A stretch of 50,562 nucleotides of DNA from Acidobacteriota bacterium (GTDB taxonomy: Bacteria > Acidobacteriota > Terriglobia > Acidiferrales > UBA7541), in the NCBI GenBank assembly GCA_003223245.1, contig QHYI01000135.1, positions 1 through 50,562 on the forward strand, read 5' to 3'. A program made the translations under genes and the position numbers. Positions 37,687 through 46,869 of this stretch are shown here, piece after piece. A model generated the notes under the pieces. That model ran no database searches. It worked only from the letters and a program-made list of their open reading frames with translations, and was not told the origin of the DNA. Position 1 is the stretch's first letter; each line of letters begins with the position of its first letter.

Positions 37687-38802
37687 TCACAAAGAAACTG
37701 GTACTGTCTGCCCCCAACCATCGGCGGCCATTGATACGGGCAACACGAAATGGCGAATCTTCACCAAATATCGAGTAAGGTAGTCGTATCGATTGAGCTT
37801 TCTCCTGATTTGTCCGACTACAAGGCCGGGGTGCCTCTCCAGAGTGCGTGAAAAAGCCAGAACATCTCTTTCATAGTAGTAAGGGCCCTTCCGCTGTAAC
37901 CAGACATCAAGTTTTTGTGAGGGAGCGCAGAAGTCGGACGCCGCATCGTTAGCGATTCTTTCCTCTTCCGAGATTGGTATAGCTGCCCCGTCCAGGTCGA
38001 CATCGACCATTTCTTTTTCTTTTCCGTGTTCGTTCAATACGTGCTCGCATTCATGTCGCAAAACAAACCAGAAGTTATCGATTCTGTCGTGTTGAAGCGA
38101 CATGCCGATTACAGGAACGCCGTCCAGCCAGAAGCACACGCCGTCAATTTTTGCGTTTGGCAGCTTCTCTACGATGACGAGCTTTACGCCGCATTGGGTC
38201 AGAATGCGGGGCACCTGACGGACTTCATCGGGAGCATAAAGCAGGGAAGGAAGTTCCTTGGAAACAGCCTCCCGTAAAGCCTTTTCCGAATAGGCTGGTA
38301 CGCTGATAGACCGCGCGATTTGTCGAACGCGATGCAACCATGCATATTGCGCCGGAGATATTTCTCCCGCCGTCCTCTTGGCTGCGTGCGCAAAGCCAGG
38401 AATTTCGCCTAGGTTTTGGGCATCAAAAAAACGCGTTAATTGCGCTTGGAGCATTGTTGCATCGCTCTGCTCAAGCCATCCGCGCTTAATCATCTCTCGT
38501 ATGGGTAAAACGGTCTGCATATTGCGCCGCACCGCAACACTCGCGTCCGGTATCCGAGCTAGAGCTAGGTCATGGGCCTGTTGAAGATTGGCAAAGAATT
38601 CTGCGGGAACGTCGAATGCCTCACCCAATGCCTTCGCCATTTCTGGGCTAATTCCTCTCTTCCCGTTCAGAATCGGATTGATGGCTTGTTCAGAGACTCC
38701 CAAGATGAACGCCAGATCACGCTGAGACCAACCGCGCTCTTCCATTTCCTCTTTAATGTAGTGGCCAGGATGCTTTAGCCAACTTTGCGCCATAGTAGCC
38801 AT
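37687..38802 (-). CDS. higA: HigA-like antitoxin fused to ImmA/IrrE metallopeptidase
   Basis: 371 aa. The start ATG 38802 follows GGAGGAG; the longer open frame upstream overlaps higB and is rejected. Residues ~10-75 are a HigA-type XRE helix-turn-helix (GWSQRDLAFILGVSEQAINP). The C-terminal half is an ImmA/IrrE domain with the zinc motif HECEH (in VLRHECEHVLNEHG) and a downstream EERIANDAASDF segment. By family knowledge the HTH represses the operon and neutralises the toxin, and the peptidase may cut a regulator or the antitoxin itself under stress. The second gene of the operon, eight bases after higB. Confidence 0.87.
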   Translation of the reverse strand: MATMAQSWLKHPGHYIKEEMEERGWSQRDLAFILGVSEQAINPILNGKRGISPEMAKALGEAFDVPAEFFANLQQAHDLALARIPDASVAVRRNMQTVLPIREMIKRGWLEQSDATMLQAQLTRFFDAQNLGEIPGFAHAAKRTAGEISPAQYAWLHRVRQIARSISVPAYSEKALREAVSKELPSLLYAPDEVRQVPRILTQCGVKLVIVEKLPNAKIDGVCFWLDGVPVIGMSLQHDRIDNFWFVLRHECEHVLNEHGKEKEMVDVDLDGAAIPISEEERIANDAASDFCAPSQKLDVWLQRKGPYYYERDVLAFSRTLERHPGLVVGQIRRKLNRYDYLTRYLVKIRHFVLPVSMAADGWGQTVPVSL

Positions 38803-38810
38803 GTCTCCTC

Positions 38811-39107
38811 CTAGTGGTAATCCTCGACTGATAGCACCGTGATTTGGTTTGGGTTGCATTCCGTTTTGATCGTGAAAACAACGCGCCATTGCTTGTTCAG
38901 CCGAATTGACCTCCTCTCGTCTTTGAAGCCTTCGAGTTTTTCGTAGTGCAAACTTCTCCAGTTCCGCAAAGTCCGTTCGTCTGGTGCCGCCCGAATGACA
39001 ACGAATTTGTCGCGAAACGAATTGATTACGGCAATTGGCAACCTCGTTTGGGCTGCGTCGTCGGTTTCTATCAGAGCTAACTTCGGGTCGGCGAATTCGA
39101 CCTTCAT
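38811..39107 (-). CDS. higB: HigB-type mRNA interferase toxin
   Basis: 98 aa. RelE/HigB-fold pattern: RNWRSLHYEKLEGFKDERRS, IRLNKQWRVVFTI and VLSVEDYH, the last being the usual HigB C terminus (V-x-x-x-DYH). HigB toxins cleave mRNA on the ribosome and are held inactive by HigA. Toxin-first gene order is typical of hig loci. The frame is intact, in contrast to the two chromosomal toxin genes in this window. The ATG at 39107 has no strong Shine-Dalgarno. Confidence 0.85.
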   Translation of the reverse strand: MKVEFADPKLALIETDDAAQTRLPIAVINSFRDKFVVIRAAPDERTLRNWRSLHYEKLEGFKDERRSIRLNKQWRVVFTIKTECNPNQITVLSVEDYH

Positions 39108-39133
39108 TCGGCATATCCGTTACACCGAAACAC

Positions 39134-39162
39134 AGCCTAATGCCTTGATAGCGCTTTGTCAA
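39134..39162 (-). promoter_or_regulatory. higBA promoter
   Basis: On the minus strand TTGACA (39162-39157), a 17-bp spacer, then TAGGCT (39139-39134), ~27 bp before the higB ATG. A perfect -35 and optimal spacing support it. It is divergent from the transposase promoter ~40 bp away. Confidence 0.6.
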
Positions 39163-39200
39163 TAGCTAACTAGATGAAGTTGTTAAACTGAATCGTATGC

Positions 39201-39229
39201 TTGACAAATGAGGTTCCAACCTGTATCGT
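39201..39229 (+). promoter_or_regulatory. transposase promoter, leaderless start
   Basis: TTGACA (39201-39206), 17 bp, TATCGT (39224-39229), then only six bases to ATG 39236. Transcription would begin at or next to the start codon, and there is no Shine-Dalgarno, so a leaderless mRNA is predicted. Confidence 0.6.
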
Positions 39230-39235
39230 ATTCCC

Positions 39236-40057
39236 ATGAACCGCCTATCACTTGAAAAGCGCGCACAAATACTAGGGCTTTTGGTTGAGGGTAACAATCT
39301 TCGCGCAACCAGCCGCCTTGCAGACGTTTCAATTAACACCGTGACAAAGCTGTTGGTTGATCTAGGTTTGGCTTGCGCCGAATACCACCATAAGCAGGTT
39401 CGCAATGTCCGCGTGCGTCGTCTGCAATGCGATGAAATCTGGAGCTTTATCGGCGCAAAACAGAAGAACGTTCGACCGGAAAGGATTGGGGAAGGTTGGG
39501 GCGATATTTGGACGTGGGTAGCTATCGATGCTGATTCCAAATTGTGCGTCAGCTATTTGGTAGGTGGGCGCGACGGATGGTGGGCGCGTGAGTTTATGAA
39601 TGATTGCGCCAAGCGCGTTGCAGGTCGCACGCAAATCACTACAGACGGTCACAGGGTCTACATGGATGCTGTCGAGGATGCTTTTGGGGCAGATGTGGAC
39701 TACGCGCAATTGCAGAAGATTTACGGCGCGGTCGAGGAAAACGATACGCGCTACTCCCCGGCTCAGTGCATCGGCTGCGACATGAAAGTAGTCAGCGGCA
39801 ATCCAGACCCGCGACACGTCAGCGCCAGCTTCGTGGAACGCCAGAATCTCACGATGCGTATGGGAATGCGGCGATTTACTCGCCTTACCAATGCGTTCAG
39901 CAAGAAAGTCGAAAACCATTGCGCGATGGTTGCGATTCATTTCCTGTACTACAATTTTGGCCGGATTCATAAGACGCTGAGGGTTACACCAGCTATGGCC
40001 GCCGGATTGGCCGATCACGTTTGGAGCCTAGAAGAAATCGCTCTTTTGGCAAACTGA
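39236..40057 (+). CDS. IS1-family DDE transposase, single ORF
   Basis: 273 aa. An N-terminal helix-turn-helix (RATSRLADVSINTVTKLLVD), then an IS1-type DDE domain: first Asp in LQCDEIWSFIG, second Asp in ITTDGHRVY, Glu in SFVERQNLTMRMGMRRF, closing with FLYYNFGRIHKTLR. Classical IS1 makes its transposase by frameshifting between insA and insB; here one uninterrupted frame encodes it, as in some other IS1 subgroups. The TGA stop (40055-40057) lies inside the right terminal repeat. Apparently intact and possibly active. Confidence 0.9.
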   Translation: MNRLSLEKRAQILGLLVEGNNLRATSRLADVSINTVTKLLVDLGLACAEYHHKQVRNVRVRRLQCDEIWSFIGAKQKNVRPERIGEGWGDIWTWVAIDADSKLCVSYLVGGRDGWWAREFMNDCAKRVAGRTQITTDGHRVYMDAVEDAFGADVDYAQLQKIYGAVEENDTRYSPAQCIGCDMKVVSGNPDPRHVSASFVERQNLTMRMGMRRFTRLTNAFSKKVENHCAMVAIHFLYYNFGRIHKTLRVTPAMAAGLADHVWSLEEIALLAN

Positions 40058-40066
40058 GACACTACC
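40050..40066 (-). repeat. right terminal inverted repeat of the IS
   Basis: The plus strand reads CAAACTGAGACACTACC, the exact reverse complement of the left repeat at 36895-36911. It contains the transposase stop codon. Confidence 0.88.
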
Positions 40067-40074
40067 GGCGCGCC
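40067..40074. repeat. 8-bp target-site duplication, right copy
   Basis: GGCGCGCC directly follows the right terminal repeat and matches 36887-36894. Confidence 0.7.
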
Positions 40075-40103
40075 TTGACCCTTGAGTTCGCTCCCTGTTA
40101 AGT
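40075..40103 (+). promoter_or_regulatory. candidate uvrA promoter at the IS border
   Basis: TTGACC (40075-40080), 17 bp, TTAAGT (~40098-40103). The -35 begins at the first base after the target duplication. The -10 is weak, so this is tentative. No LexA box was recognised. Confidence 0.35.
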
Positions 40104-40220
40104 TGTGGAGTTATTGTGGGCTCAGTGTGGCTACTGAGCGCCGCGGCCTGCTTAGCGCGGGCAAGCCGTGGCCGTGCCTGTCGCAGGCAAGCTCCTGCTG
40201 AAGGGAGCGTTCTCATTCTT

Positions 40221-43103
40221 ATGGGTCTGAGCAAACTGGTAATCCGAGGCGCACGTCAGCACAACCTGAAAAACATCAACGTCGAAATCCCCCGGAACAC
40301 CCTGACGGTCATCACCGGCCTCTCCGGGTCGGGCAAATCCTCACTCGCGTTTGACACCATTTATGCGGAAGGGCAGCGGCGCTACGTCGAGTCGCTGTCG
40401 GCTTATGCGCGGCAGTTCCTGGATCAGATGGAACGGCCGGACGTCGACGTGATCGAAGGGCTTTCGCCGTCCATCGCCATCGAGCAGAAAACCACGACGC
40501 GGTCGCCGCGGTCCACGGTGGGAACGATCACGGAAATTTACGATTACCTGCGCGTGGTGTACGCCTCGGTGGGCGTGCCGCACTGCCCGAACTGCGGGAA
40601 ACCCATCACCCGGCAATCCAGCGAACAGATTGTGCAGGCGATTCTGCAGGGAGAAATCTGCAAGGCGGACGACCGCATCATGATTCTTGCGCCGATTGTG
40701 CGCGGACGAAAAGGCGCGTATCGCAAGGAGCTCGAAAAGTTCGCGCAAGATGGCTACGTGCGCGTTCGCATCAACGGCGAGTTGTATCCGCTGGATGATT
40801 TTCCAGTGTTGGACAAGCGCAAGAACCACACCATTGAGATTGTTGTGGACCGGCTGCTCGTGAAGCAGGGCATCGCCTCGCGGCTGGAGCAATCGATTGC
40901 TACAGCGCTAAAGCTTGCGAGCGGGCTTGTGACCGTGGCCATCGTTGGCGGGAAAGAATATACATTTTCCGAGAAGCTGGCGTGCCCGGATTGCGGGATT
41001 TCCGTTCCCGTACTTGAGCCGCGCTCGTTCAGTTTCAATTCGCCTTACGGGGCTTGCCCAGCGTGCAACGGGCTCGGTTCGAAATATGATTTCGATCCTT
41101 CGAAGATCATTAACGATTGGTCGCGGGCGCTTTTCGACGGGGGCTTGGGGCCCGGCTCAGGCTCGTCGATTTTGAAAAGAACGCTGGAATTAGGTGCGTT
41201 CGCGCATGGGTTCGATCTCAACACCCCGTTCGAGAAATTTCCCGCGCGCATCCAGAACATGCTTTTGTATGGATATCCGCCATCGAATGGCCGTGATGGC
41301 GGAGAGAATGGTTCCGGGAAGAAGAAAGGCAAAAGTGAAAAGGGCTTTCGCTTTCCCGGCATCTTGAAATTTCTGGAAAGAAATTTCGACGAGTCTGGCT
41401 CGGACGCGTACCGCGAATGGATGACGCAGTATATGTCCGCTACGGTTTGCAGCACCTGCCACGGGAAGCGGCTGCGCCCGGAATCGCTTGCGGTCAAGCT
41501 GGCGGGGTGGTCCATCGCGGATTTTACGGCTCTGTCGCTCGGTGCGGCACGGCCCGCGGTGGACAAAATCCTTGCGCAACTCAGCGAGCGACAAAAAGAA
41601 ATTGCTGGGCGGCCGCTGGAAGAAATTGCCGAGCGCATCGACTTTCTTTTGGCCGTGGGCCTGGGCTACCTGAGCCTAGAGCGGTCCGCCGCGACGCTTT
41701 CCGGAGGCGAGGCGCAGCGCATTCGACTTGCCACGCAAATTGGCTCGCGGTTGCGTGGCGTACTTTACGTCCTGGACGAGCCGAGCATCGGGCTACACGC
41801 TCGCGACAACGCAAGACTGCTCAGTTCACTCGAGCACCTTCGCAATCTTGGGAACACGGTGCTGGTGGTCGAGCACGACGAGGACACGATCCGGCGCGCG
41901 GATTTCGTGGTGGACCTTGGGCCGGGCGCCGGAAATGCGGGCGGCTACCTGGTGGCGCAGGGCAAGCCGGAACAGATCGAAGCCACGGCGGAGTCGCTGA
42001 CGGGGCAATATCTGAGCGGCGCGTCGAAAATTCCCGTGCCGGAAAAACGGCGGAGCCAGAACGGCAAAGCAATTCAGGTCCTTGGGGCTACGGCGAACAA
42101 TCTCAAAGAAATCGACGTCACTTTTCCCTTGGGTTTGCTCACGGTGGTGACCGGAGTTTCTGGCTCCGGCAAATCGACGCTGGTGAACGACATTTTGTAT
42201 CGCGCGCTGGCGCAAAAGCTTTATCGTTCCTCCGAGGCGCCCGCCGCGCACCGGCAGATCCTTGGCGCGGAACAGATCGACAAAGTGATCGAGATCGATC
42301 AGGCGCCGATTGGCCGCACGCCGCGGTCGAATCCCGCGACCTACACGGGTGTCTTCGCGCCGATTCGCGACCTCTTTGCCATGCTCCCGGAATCGCGAGA
42401 GCGCGGCTACCGGCCGGGACGCTTCAGCTTCAACGTGAAAGGCGGACGCTGCGAAGCGTGCCAAGGGGACGGGCTGCGGCGCATCGAAATGAATTTTCTC
42501 CCGGACGTCTATGTGATGTGCGAAGTGTGCCGCGGCAAGCGCTACAATTCGGAAACGCTGGCGGTGCGCTACAAGGGGCACTCGATCAGCGCCGTGCTGA
42601 ACTTGCCTTGCGCCGAAGCGTTGAAACTTCTCGAAAATATTCCTCAGATTCAGCAGAAGCTTTCAACCCTGGTGGATGTGGGACTGGGCTACGTGACGCT
42701 AGGCCAGTCGGCGACCACGCTTTCCGGCGGCGAAGCGCAGCGCATCAAGCTGGCGCGCGAGCTTTCGAAACGGCAGACTGGCCGCACGCTGTACATTCTT
42801 GACGAGCCAACGACGGGATTGCACTTTGACGATGTGCGAAAGCTGCTCGACGTTCTACAGCGGCTCGTGGATCTGGGAAACACGGTGCTGATCATCGAGC
42901 ACCATCTCGACGTCATCAAGCAGGCGGATTGGATTATTGATTTAGGCCCGGAGGGCGGAGAAGGCGGCGGGCGCATCGTGGCGCAAGGGCCGCCCGAACA
43001 AGTGGCGCGCACGAAGAAATCATACACTGGCCAAGTCCTCGCCCGCGTGCTCAAAGACAACGGCAACGGCGACGCCAACGGTTCTAACAATAAAGGCAAC
43101 TGA
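40221..43103 (+). CDS. uvrA: excinuclease ABC subunit A
   Basis: 960 aa, full family length. ATG 40221 starts [20 protein letters not shown], the canonical UvrA opening. Two ABC ATPase units: Walker A in [13 protein letters not shown] and [13 protein letters not shown], signatures [11 protein letters not shown] (first) and [11 protein letters not shown] (second), and Walker B in [11 protein letters not shown] and [11 protein letters not shown]. Zinc modules are CPNCGK, CPDCG/CPACNG and [16 protein letters not shown]. UvrA dimers scan DNA for bulky lesions and load UvrB in nucleotide excision repair. A Gly/Asn-rich C-terminal tail is an individual feature. Confidence 0.95.
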   Translation: MGLSKLVIRGARQHNLKNINVEIPRNTLTVITGLSGSGKSSLAFDTIYAEGQRRYVESLSAYARQFLDQMERPDVDVIEGLSPSIAIEQKTTTRSPRSTVGTITEIYDYLRVVYASVGVPHCPNCGKPITRQSSEQIVQAILQGEICKADDRIMILAPIVRGRKGAYRKELEKFAQDGYVRVRINGELYPLDDFPVLDKRKNHTIEIVVDRLLVKQGIASRLEQSIATALKLASGLVTVAIVGGKEYTFSEKLACPDCGISVPVLEPRSFSFNSPYGACPACNGLGSKYDFDPSKIINDWSRALFDGGLGPGSGSSILKRTLELGAFAHGFDLNTPFEKFPARIQNMLLYGYPPSNGRDGGENGSGKKKGKSEKGFRFPGILKFLERNFDESGSDAYREWMTQYMSATVCSTCHGKRLRPESLAVKLAGWSIADFTALSLGAARPAVDKILAQLSERQKEIAGRPLEEIAERIDFLLAVGLGYLSLERSAATLSGGEAQRIRLATQIGSRLRGVLYVLDEPSIGLHARDNARLLSSLEHLRNLGNTVLVVEHDEDTIRRADFVVDLGPGAGNAGGYLVAQGKPEQIEATAESLTGQYLSGASKIPVPEKRRSQNGKAIQVLGATANNLKEIDVTFPLGLLTVVTGVSGSGKSTLVNDILYRALAQKLYRSSEAPAAHRQILGAEQIDKVIEIDQAPIGRTPRSNPATYTGVFAPIRDLFAMLPESRERGYRPGRFSFNVKGGRCEACQGDGLRRIEMNFLPDVYVMCEVCRGKRYNSETLAVRYKGHSISAVLNLPCAEALKLLENIPQIQQKLSTLVDVGLGYVTLGQSATTLSGGEAQRIKLARELSKRQTGRTLYILDEPTTGLHFDDVRKLLDVLQRLVDLGNTVLIIEHHLDVIKQADWIIDLGPEGGEGGGRIVAQGPPEQVARTKKSYTGQVLARVLKDNGNGDANGSNNKGN

Positions 43104-43263
43104 CATTGGCGAGACGAATTCTTCAAGTGTAAAGGCCTGAGCTACCGCTCGGAATGACAGCGCGCACGAATGGTGCAAATTGCCGGACTTTTGCGTTCGG
43201 AGGCCGTTTGACCAACTTCTCCTTGCGAGCCGTCGCTGTTCTCCGTAAAGTGAAGCACTCACC

Positions 43264-44253
43264 ATGAGCATCTACTCGATCCAGCCTCTGGTTCTTGGAG
43301 AAGTGCGGACCTATCCGCTGGCATCGCGCAAGAGCAGAGTCAACGTGCGCGAGTTTGCCAAACCTGCCGAGTCCCCCCTTTCGCTGACCAAATTTCTCGA
43401 CTCGCTGCCGCACATTCTCGCGGCCGAAGAGCTTCGGCGACTCCTGAGCGCGATGCACCGAGCGCGCAAACACCGCAAAGCCATTCTTTGGGGCATGGGC
43501 GGGCACGTCATCAAGGTTGGGCTTGGGCCGGTTTTGATTGACCTGATGGATCGCGGCTTTGTTTCGGGAATCGCAATGAATGGTGCCGCGCTCATCCACG
43601 ATTTCGAGACCGCGCTTGCCGGAAATACTTCCGAAGACGTGGAGGCCGCGCTCGAGAAAGGCCAGTTCGGCATGGCCGAAGAGACCGGCAGGTACTTGAA
43701 CGACATCGCGAAGCTGGCGCAGCGCATTCGCATCGGTTATGGCGAAGCGGCGGGACAATTTCTGAACAGCGGCGTCATTGCAACCAAGCATGGCGAATCG
43801 AGCGTTTTGTGTGCGGCACACAAACGGCGCATTCCGGTAACCGTGCATCTGGCCATCGGCACGGACGTTCCACATATGCACCCGGCGGCCGAGGGCGCGG
43901 CGCTTGGTTATGCCACGCATCGCGATTTTCGACTCTTTTGCGCGCTGATGCAGCAAATGCATCCCGGCGGCGTGTATCTGAATTGGGGATCGGCGGTTTT
44001 GCTGCCGGAAGTTTTTCTAAAGGCGGTTTCCGTGGTGCGCAACCTTGGCGTGCCGCTTTGCCCTATTACCACGGCGAACTTCGACTTTATTCAGCACTAC
44101 CGTCCGTTGCAAAATGTAGTGAAGCGTCCCACCGCTTCCGGCCGCGACCACAAAGGACCGGAATCCCGCGGCTTTGCCATTACCGGCCACCACGAGTTGC
44201 TGTTGCCGCTCGTGGCGGCGGCGTTGGCGGCAGGATGGCCGAAGAAGCGGTGA
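43264..44253 (+). CDS. deoxyhypusine-synthase-like protein
   Basis: 329 aa. It carries the NAD-binding pattern of the deoxyhypusine synthase superfamily: LWGMGGHVIKVGLGPVLIDL, GIAMNGAALIHDFE, and SEDVEAALEKGQFGMAEETG. Eukaryotic and archaeal enzymes modify eIF5A; bacteria lack that target, and bacterial homologues either act as homospermidine synthases or have no known role. Soluble, no signal peptide. Followed 10 nt later by the CPBP protease gene, so probably co-transcribed. Confidence 0.78.
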   Translation: MSIYSIQPLVLGEVRTYPLASRKSRVNVREFAKPAESPLSLTKFLDSLPHILAAEELRRLLSAMHRARKHRKAILWGMGGHVIKVGLGPVLIDLMDRGFVSGIAMNGAALIHDFETALAGNTSEDVEAALEKGQFGMAEETGRYLNDIAKLAQRIRIGYGEAAGQFLNSGVIATKHGESSVLCAAHKRRIPVTVHLAIGTDVPHMHPAAEGAALGYATHRDFRLFCALMQQMHPGGVYLNWGSAVLLPEVFLKAVSVVRNLGVPLCPITTANFDFIQHYRPLQNVVKRPTASGRDHKGPESRGFAITGHHELLLPLVAAALAAGWPKKR

Positions 44254-44263
44254 CAAGGAATCG

Positions 44264-45256
44264 ATGAGTTTCTTTGACGACATCCAAGCGGATGCGCCGG
44301 GAAAGTCCGGCGATTCACAAGAGTCAAATTCGGGCACTTCAGAGCCACCAGCGGGAGAACCCGTTTCGCCGCTTGCGGGAGATCCTATCTCGTATGTGGG
44401 CGTTCACCCCGAGGCAGCCCATCGCCCTGCATCTAACTTGCCCGAGGACTTGCGCATTTCCTGGTCCTGGCCGCACCTGCTCCTCTTTGTCGGGTTTGCC
44501 CTCGTTAGTCAACTCGTGGTTGGCGTCGCTATCCTCTCCTATTACTCGGCGCACCACCACCTTTCGCAAAGACAGTTCCGGAGGCTGTTCGAGTCCGACC
44601 CAAAGCTCATTGTCGGCACGAATGTTTTGTGGTTCGCACTGATTCTTCTGTTTCTTTATGTGACGCTTTCGGTGCTTCCGAATTTGCCGTTCTGGAGCTC
44701 GCTGGGCTGGAGGAAGCTGGACGCAAACCCTCGTACAGGGAAAGGCAAGCCGTGGATGTATTTCTTTTCCGGCTCCGGGCTGTCGCTGTTTGTAACTATC
44801 GCGAGTTCGCGGGTGAAGAATGCCGAGCATGTGCCCATCCAGGAAATGTTCAAGAGCCCGAGCGCCTTGATGATGCTAATGAGCATGGCGGTGCTGGTCG
44901 CCCCGCTGGTCGAGGAGACCATCTTTCGAGGCTATCTGTATCCGGTGTTTGCGCGCCTCATCTCCGGTCTTGCCCAGTCGTTTGGGATGGATTCGCCGAG
45001 CGCCATCCGTACCGGGGTAGCGACAAGCATCGTGACGACCGGGGTGCTCTTTGGGCTTATGCATGCGCCGCAGCTTGGCTGGACCTGGGGCCTCGTGTCC
45101 TTGTTGATTCTCGTAGGAGTGATTTTTACCTTCGCGCGGGCCTGGACGGGGACGGTTTTCGCGAGCTTTCTTCTGCATTTAGGTTATAACTCGACGCTTG
45201 CGGTCTTAACCATCGTCGGAACGAAGGGCTTTACGTACCTGCCCCCTCATCCGTGA
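44264..45256 (+). CDS. CPBP-family intramembrane metalloprotease
   Basis: 330 aa. An N-terminal ~65-residue hydrophilic Ser/Pro/Gly-rich stretch, then about eight membrane helices. Family motifs are EETIFRGYLYPVF (the EExxxR zinc/glutamate motif) and the second motif GLMHAPQLGW with its His. A possible third element is HLGYN near the end. CAAX/CPBP proteases in bacteria cut membrane-associated peptides, with roles from bacteriocin immunity to protein maturation. AAGGA precedes the ATG. Confidence 0.83.
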   Translation: MSFFDDIQADAPGKSGDSQESNSGTSEPPAGEPVSPLAGDPISYVGVHPEAAHRPASNLPEDLRISWSWPHLLLFVGFALVSQLVVGVAILSYYSAHHHLSQRQFRRLFESDPKLIVGTNVLWFALILLFLYVTLSVLPNLPFWSSLGWRKLDANPRTGKGKPWMYFFSGSGLSLFVTIASSRVKNAEHVPIQEMFKSPSALMMLMSMAVLVAPLVEETIFRGYLYPVFARLISGLAQSFGMDSPSAIRTGVATSIVTTGVLFGLMHAPQLGWTWGLVSLLILVGVIFTFARAWTGTVFASFLLHLGYNSTLAVLTIVGTKGFTYLPPHP

Positions 45257-45340
45257 GCGGTTCGTTTTCGGTGCGCTCTGTCGTTACAATGGGAATTTCC
45301 GAGGATATTTCCGTGCTGGCTTTGCGAGGTCACTGAAGGA

Positions 45341-46414
45341 ATGTATGTAGCGCAACCCATCGAATGGACCGAGCGCGGCGTGGTCATGCTGGACCAACGG
45401 CGGCTTCCGGCCGAGGAAATTTCCTATACCTATACGGATTATCGCGAAGTCGCGAAAGCCATCCGCGAAATGGTGATTCGCGGGGCTCCCGCGATCGGAG
45501 TGGCGGCAGCAATGGGCGTGGCGCTCGGTATTTTGCATTCTTCGGCGAAATCGGTGGAGGCCCTTCGCAGCGAATTTGCGGAGATTTGCGACACACTCGC
45601 AAAGACGAGGCCCACGGCAGTTGATTTGTTCTGGGCGATTGAGCGCATGAAGCGGCGGTTCGCGGAACTGACGGGGAAGACTCGCGATCTGTCGAAAATC
45701 AAGCACGGCATGGTGGAAGAAGCGAAGCAGGTTCATCTGGAGAAGCGCGCTACCGACGAAGCCATCGGCCGCTTGGGGGCAGAATTCATGCCGCGCGAAG
45801 GGCAAGTGATGACACAATGCAACGCCGGCGCGCTAGCGACGGCCGGGATTGGAACGGCGCTCGGCGTGATCCGCGTGGCTTACCAACAGGGACACAAGCT
45901 GCATGTTCTTGTGCCGGAAACGCGCCCGTATCTGCAGGGCGCACGCCTTACGGCTTGGGAACTGCACAAAGGCGGCATTCCGCTGACGCTGATCACGGAC
46001 AATATGGTTGGGCATTTCTTGAAGACAGGAAAGGTTGGCGCGATCGTGACCGGCGCGGACCGCATCGCCGCCAACGGGGACACGGCGAATAAAATCGGGA
46101 CCTATCAAATCGCGGTGCTTGCTAAAGAAAATGGAGTGCCGTTTTATATTGCCGCGCCGGTCTCGACTTTCGATCTATCCATCCCGGATGGCGAGCATAT
46201 TCCCATCGAGGAACGGTCGGCTGCAGAGGTCACGCACTTACAAGGGGTGCGCATCGCACCCGACGTGCCGGCGGCGCATCCTGCTTTTGACGTGACGCCC
46301 GCGAAGTACATCGCTGCGATTTTCACCGAGCGCGGCGTGGCCCGCGCTCCGTACACAGAATCTCTGCGCCGGCTGGCCGCGTCTGCCTCTCATACGGCAG
46401 CTAGTATCTCGTAA
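45341..46414 (+). CDS. mtnA: S-methyl-5-thioribose-1-phosphate isomerase
   Basis: 357 aa. Typical opening ([18 protein letters not shown]), [16 protein letters not shown], the catalytic Cys in [10 protein letters not shown] and the catalytic Asp in [19 protein letters not shown], as in the MtnA/eIF2B-like family. It converts methylthioribose-1-phosphate to methylthioribulose-1-phosphate in the methionine salvage pathway. The GAAGGA is immediately adjacent to the ATG, an unusually short spacing. No other mtn genes lie in the window. Confidence 0.93.
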   Translation: MYVAQPIEWTERGVVMLDQRRLPAEEISYTYTDYREVAKAIREMVIRGAPAIGVAAAMGVALGILHSSAKSVEALRSEFAEICDTLAKTRPTAVDLFWAIERMKRRFAELTGKTRDLSKIKHGMVEEAKQVHLEKRATDEAIGRLGAEFMPREGQVMTQCNAGALATAGIGTALGVIRVAYQQGHKLHVLVPETRPYLQGARLTAWELHKGGIPLTLITDNMVGHFLKTGKVGAIVTGADRIAANGDTANKIGTYQIAVLAKENGVPFYIAAPVSTFDLSIPDGEHIPIEERSAAEVTHLQGVRIAPDVPAAHPAFDVTPAKYIAAIFTERGVARAPYTESLRRLAASASHTAASIS

Positions 46415-46458
46415 CCGCGGCCCGTCTGAGCGACCCTGCAATGTTCGTCGGGAGTAGA

Positions 46459-46837
46459 ATGATGGGAAAGGATATGGACTCACTCACTTTCCGCGAAGCG
46501 ATAACGGACGCCATTCGTTATTGGGAGCCACGATGTCTGCTTTACAACGGGCTGCTGGCGGAAATTGTCTTGTTCTATCTGTTTTCCTTTTCGAGGACTG
46601 ACCCGTCCTTGAAAGCTGCTCTCTCGGGTGGATAGTTTTGGGGGATTATTCTTATTGGCTGCTTTGGCAAATATCGCTGATTGGGCCGCCTATGCCGTCG
46701 ACGTATTTGCCCAGTGGTCGTCGTATGGTGATCTCTCGAGACGTTATCGGTGAGTTGTGCTCATTGTGGGGATGCTCTTCGCCGGAGTTTTGGCGTCCTT
46801 CTTTTCCATCGGAATGTTCTCCCCTTCCAACCGGTGA
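46459..46837 (+). pseudogene. small membrane protein gene, frameshift and stop
   Basis: From ATG 46459 (GGGAG five bases upstream) the frame reads DSLTFREAITDAIRYWEPR, then a hydrophobic segment to SRTDPSLKAALSGG, and stops. The next frame continues from ~46631 as DSFGGLFLLAALANIADWAA and YAVDVFAQWSSYGDLSRRYR, meets TGA at 46751-46753 where Trp is expected, and goes on VVLIVGMLFAGVLASFFSIG to a stop at 46837. A one-base shift plus a nonsense codon inactivate what was a ~125-aa protein with about four helices. Family unnamed. Confidence 0.72.
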
Positions 46838-46869
46838 TTCTTCTTCTCTCGACCGAACTCTGTGGTCGC

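Larger units (their letters stand above)
36895..40066. mobile_element. IS1-type insertion element carrying a higBA-ImmA cargo operon
   Basis: A 3172-bp unit bounded by 17-bp perfect inverted repeats GGTAGTGTCTCAGTTTG (36895-36911 and, inverted, 40050-40066). It is flanked on both sides by GGCGCGCC (36887-36894 and 40067-40074), an 8-bp target duplication of the size IS1 makes. Because that octamer is a palindrome, the repeats could also be read as 25 bp. Inside are a transposase gene ending within the right repeat and four cargo genes: a KGG-type small protein, higB, higA-ImmA and an unknown gene. Typical IS1 is ~0.8 kb with no cargo; longer single-ORF relatives exist. Confidence 0.87.

Noticed and set aside
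37687-39107. higBA-ImmA as an ordinary chromosomal locus unrelated to the IS
   Set aside because: It lies wholly between the 17-bp perfect inverted repeats that are flanked by identical octamers, and its promoter is back to back with the transposase promoter.
38803-39162. 120-codon N-terminal extension of HigA-ImmA
   Set aside because: It overlaps higB in another frame, and a strong GGAGGAG precedes the internal ATG 38802 where the helix-turn-helix begins.
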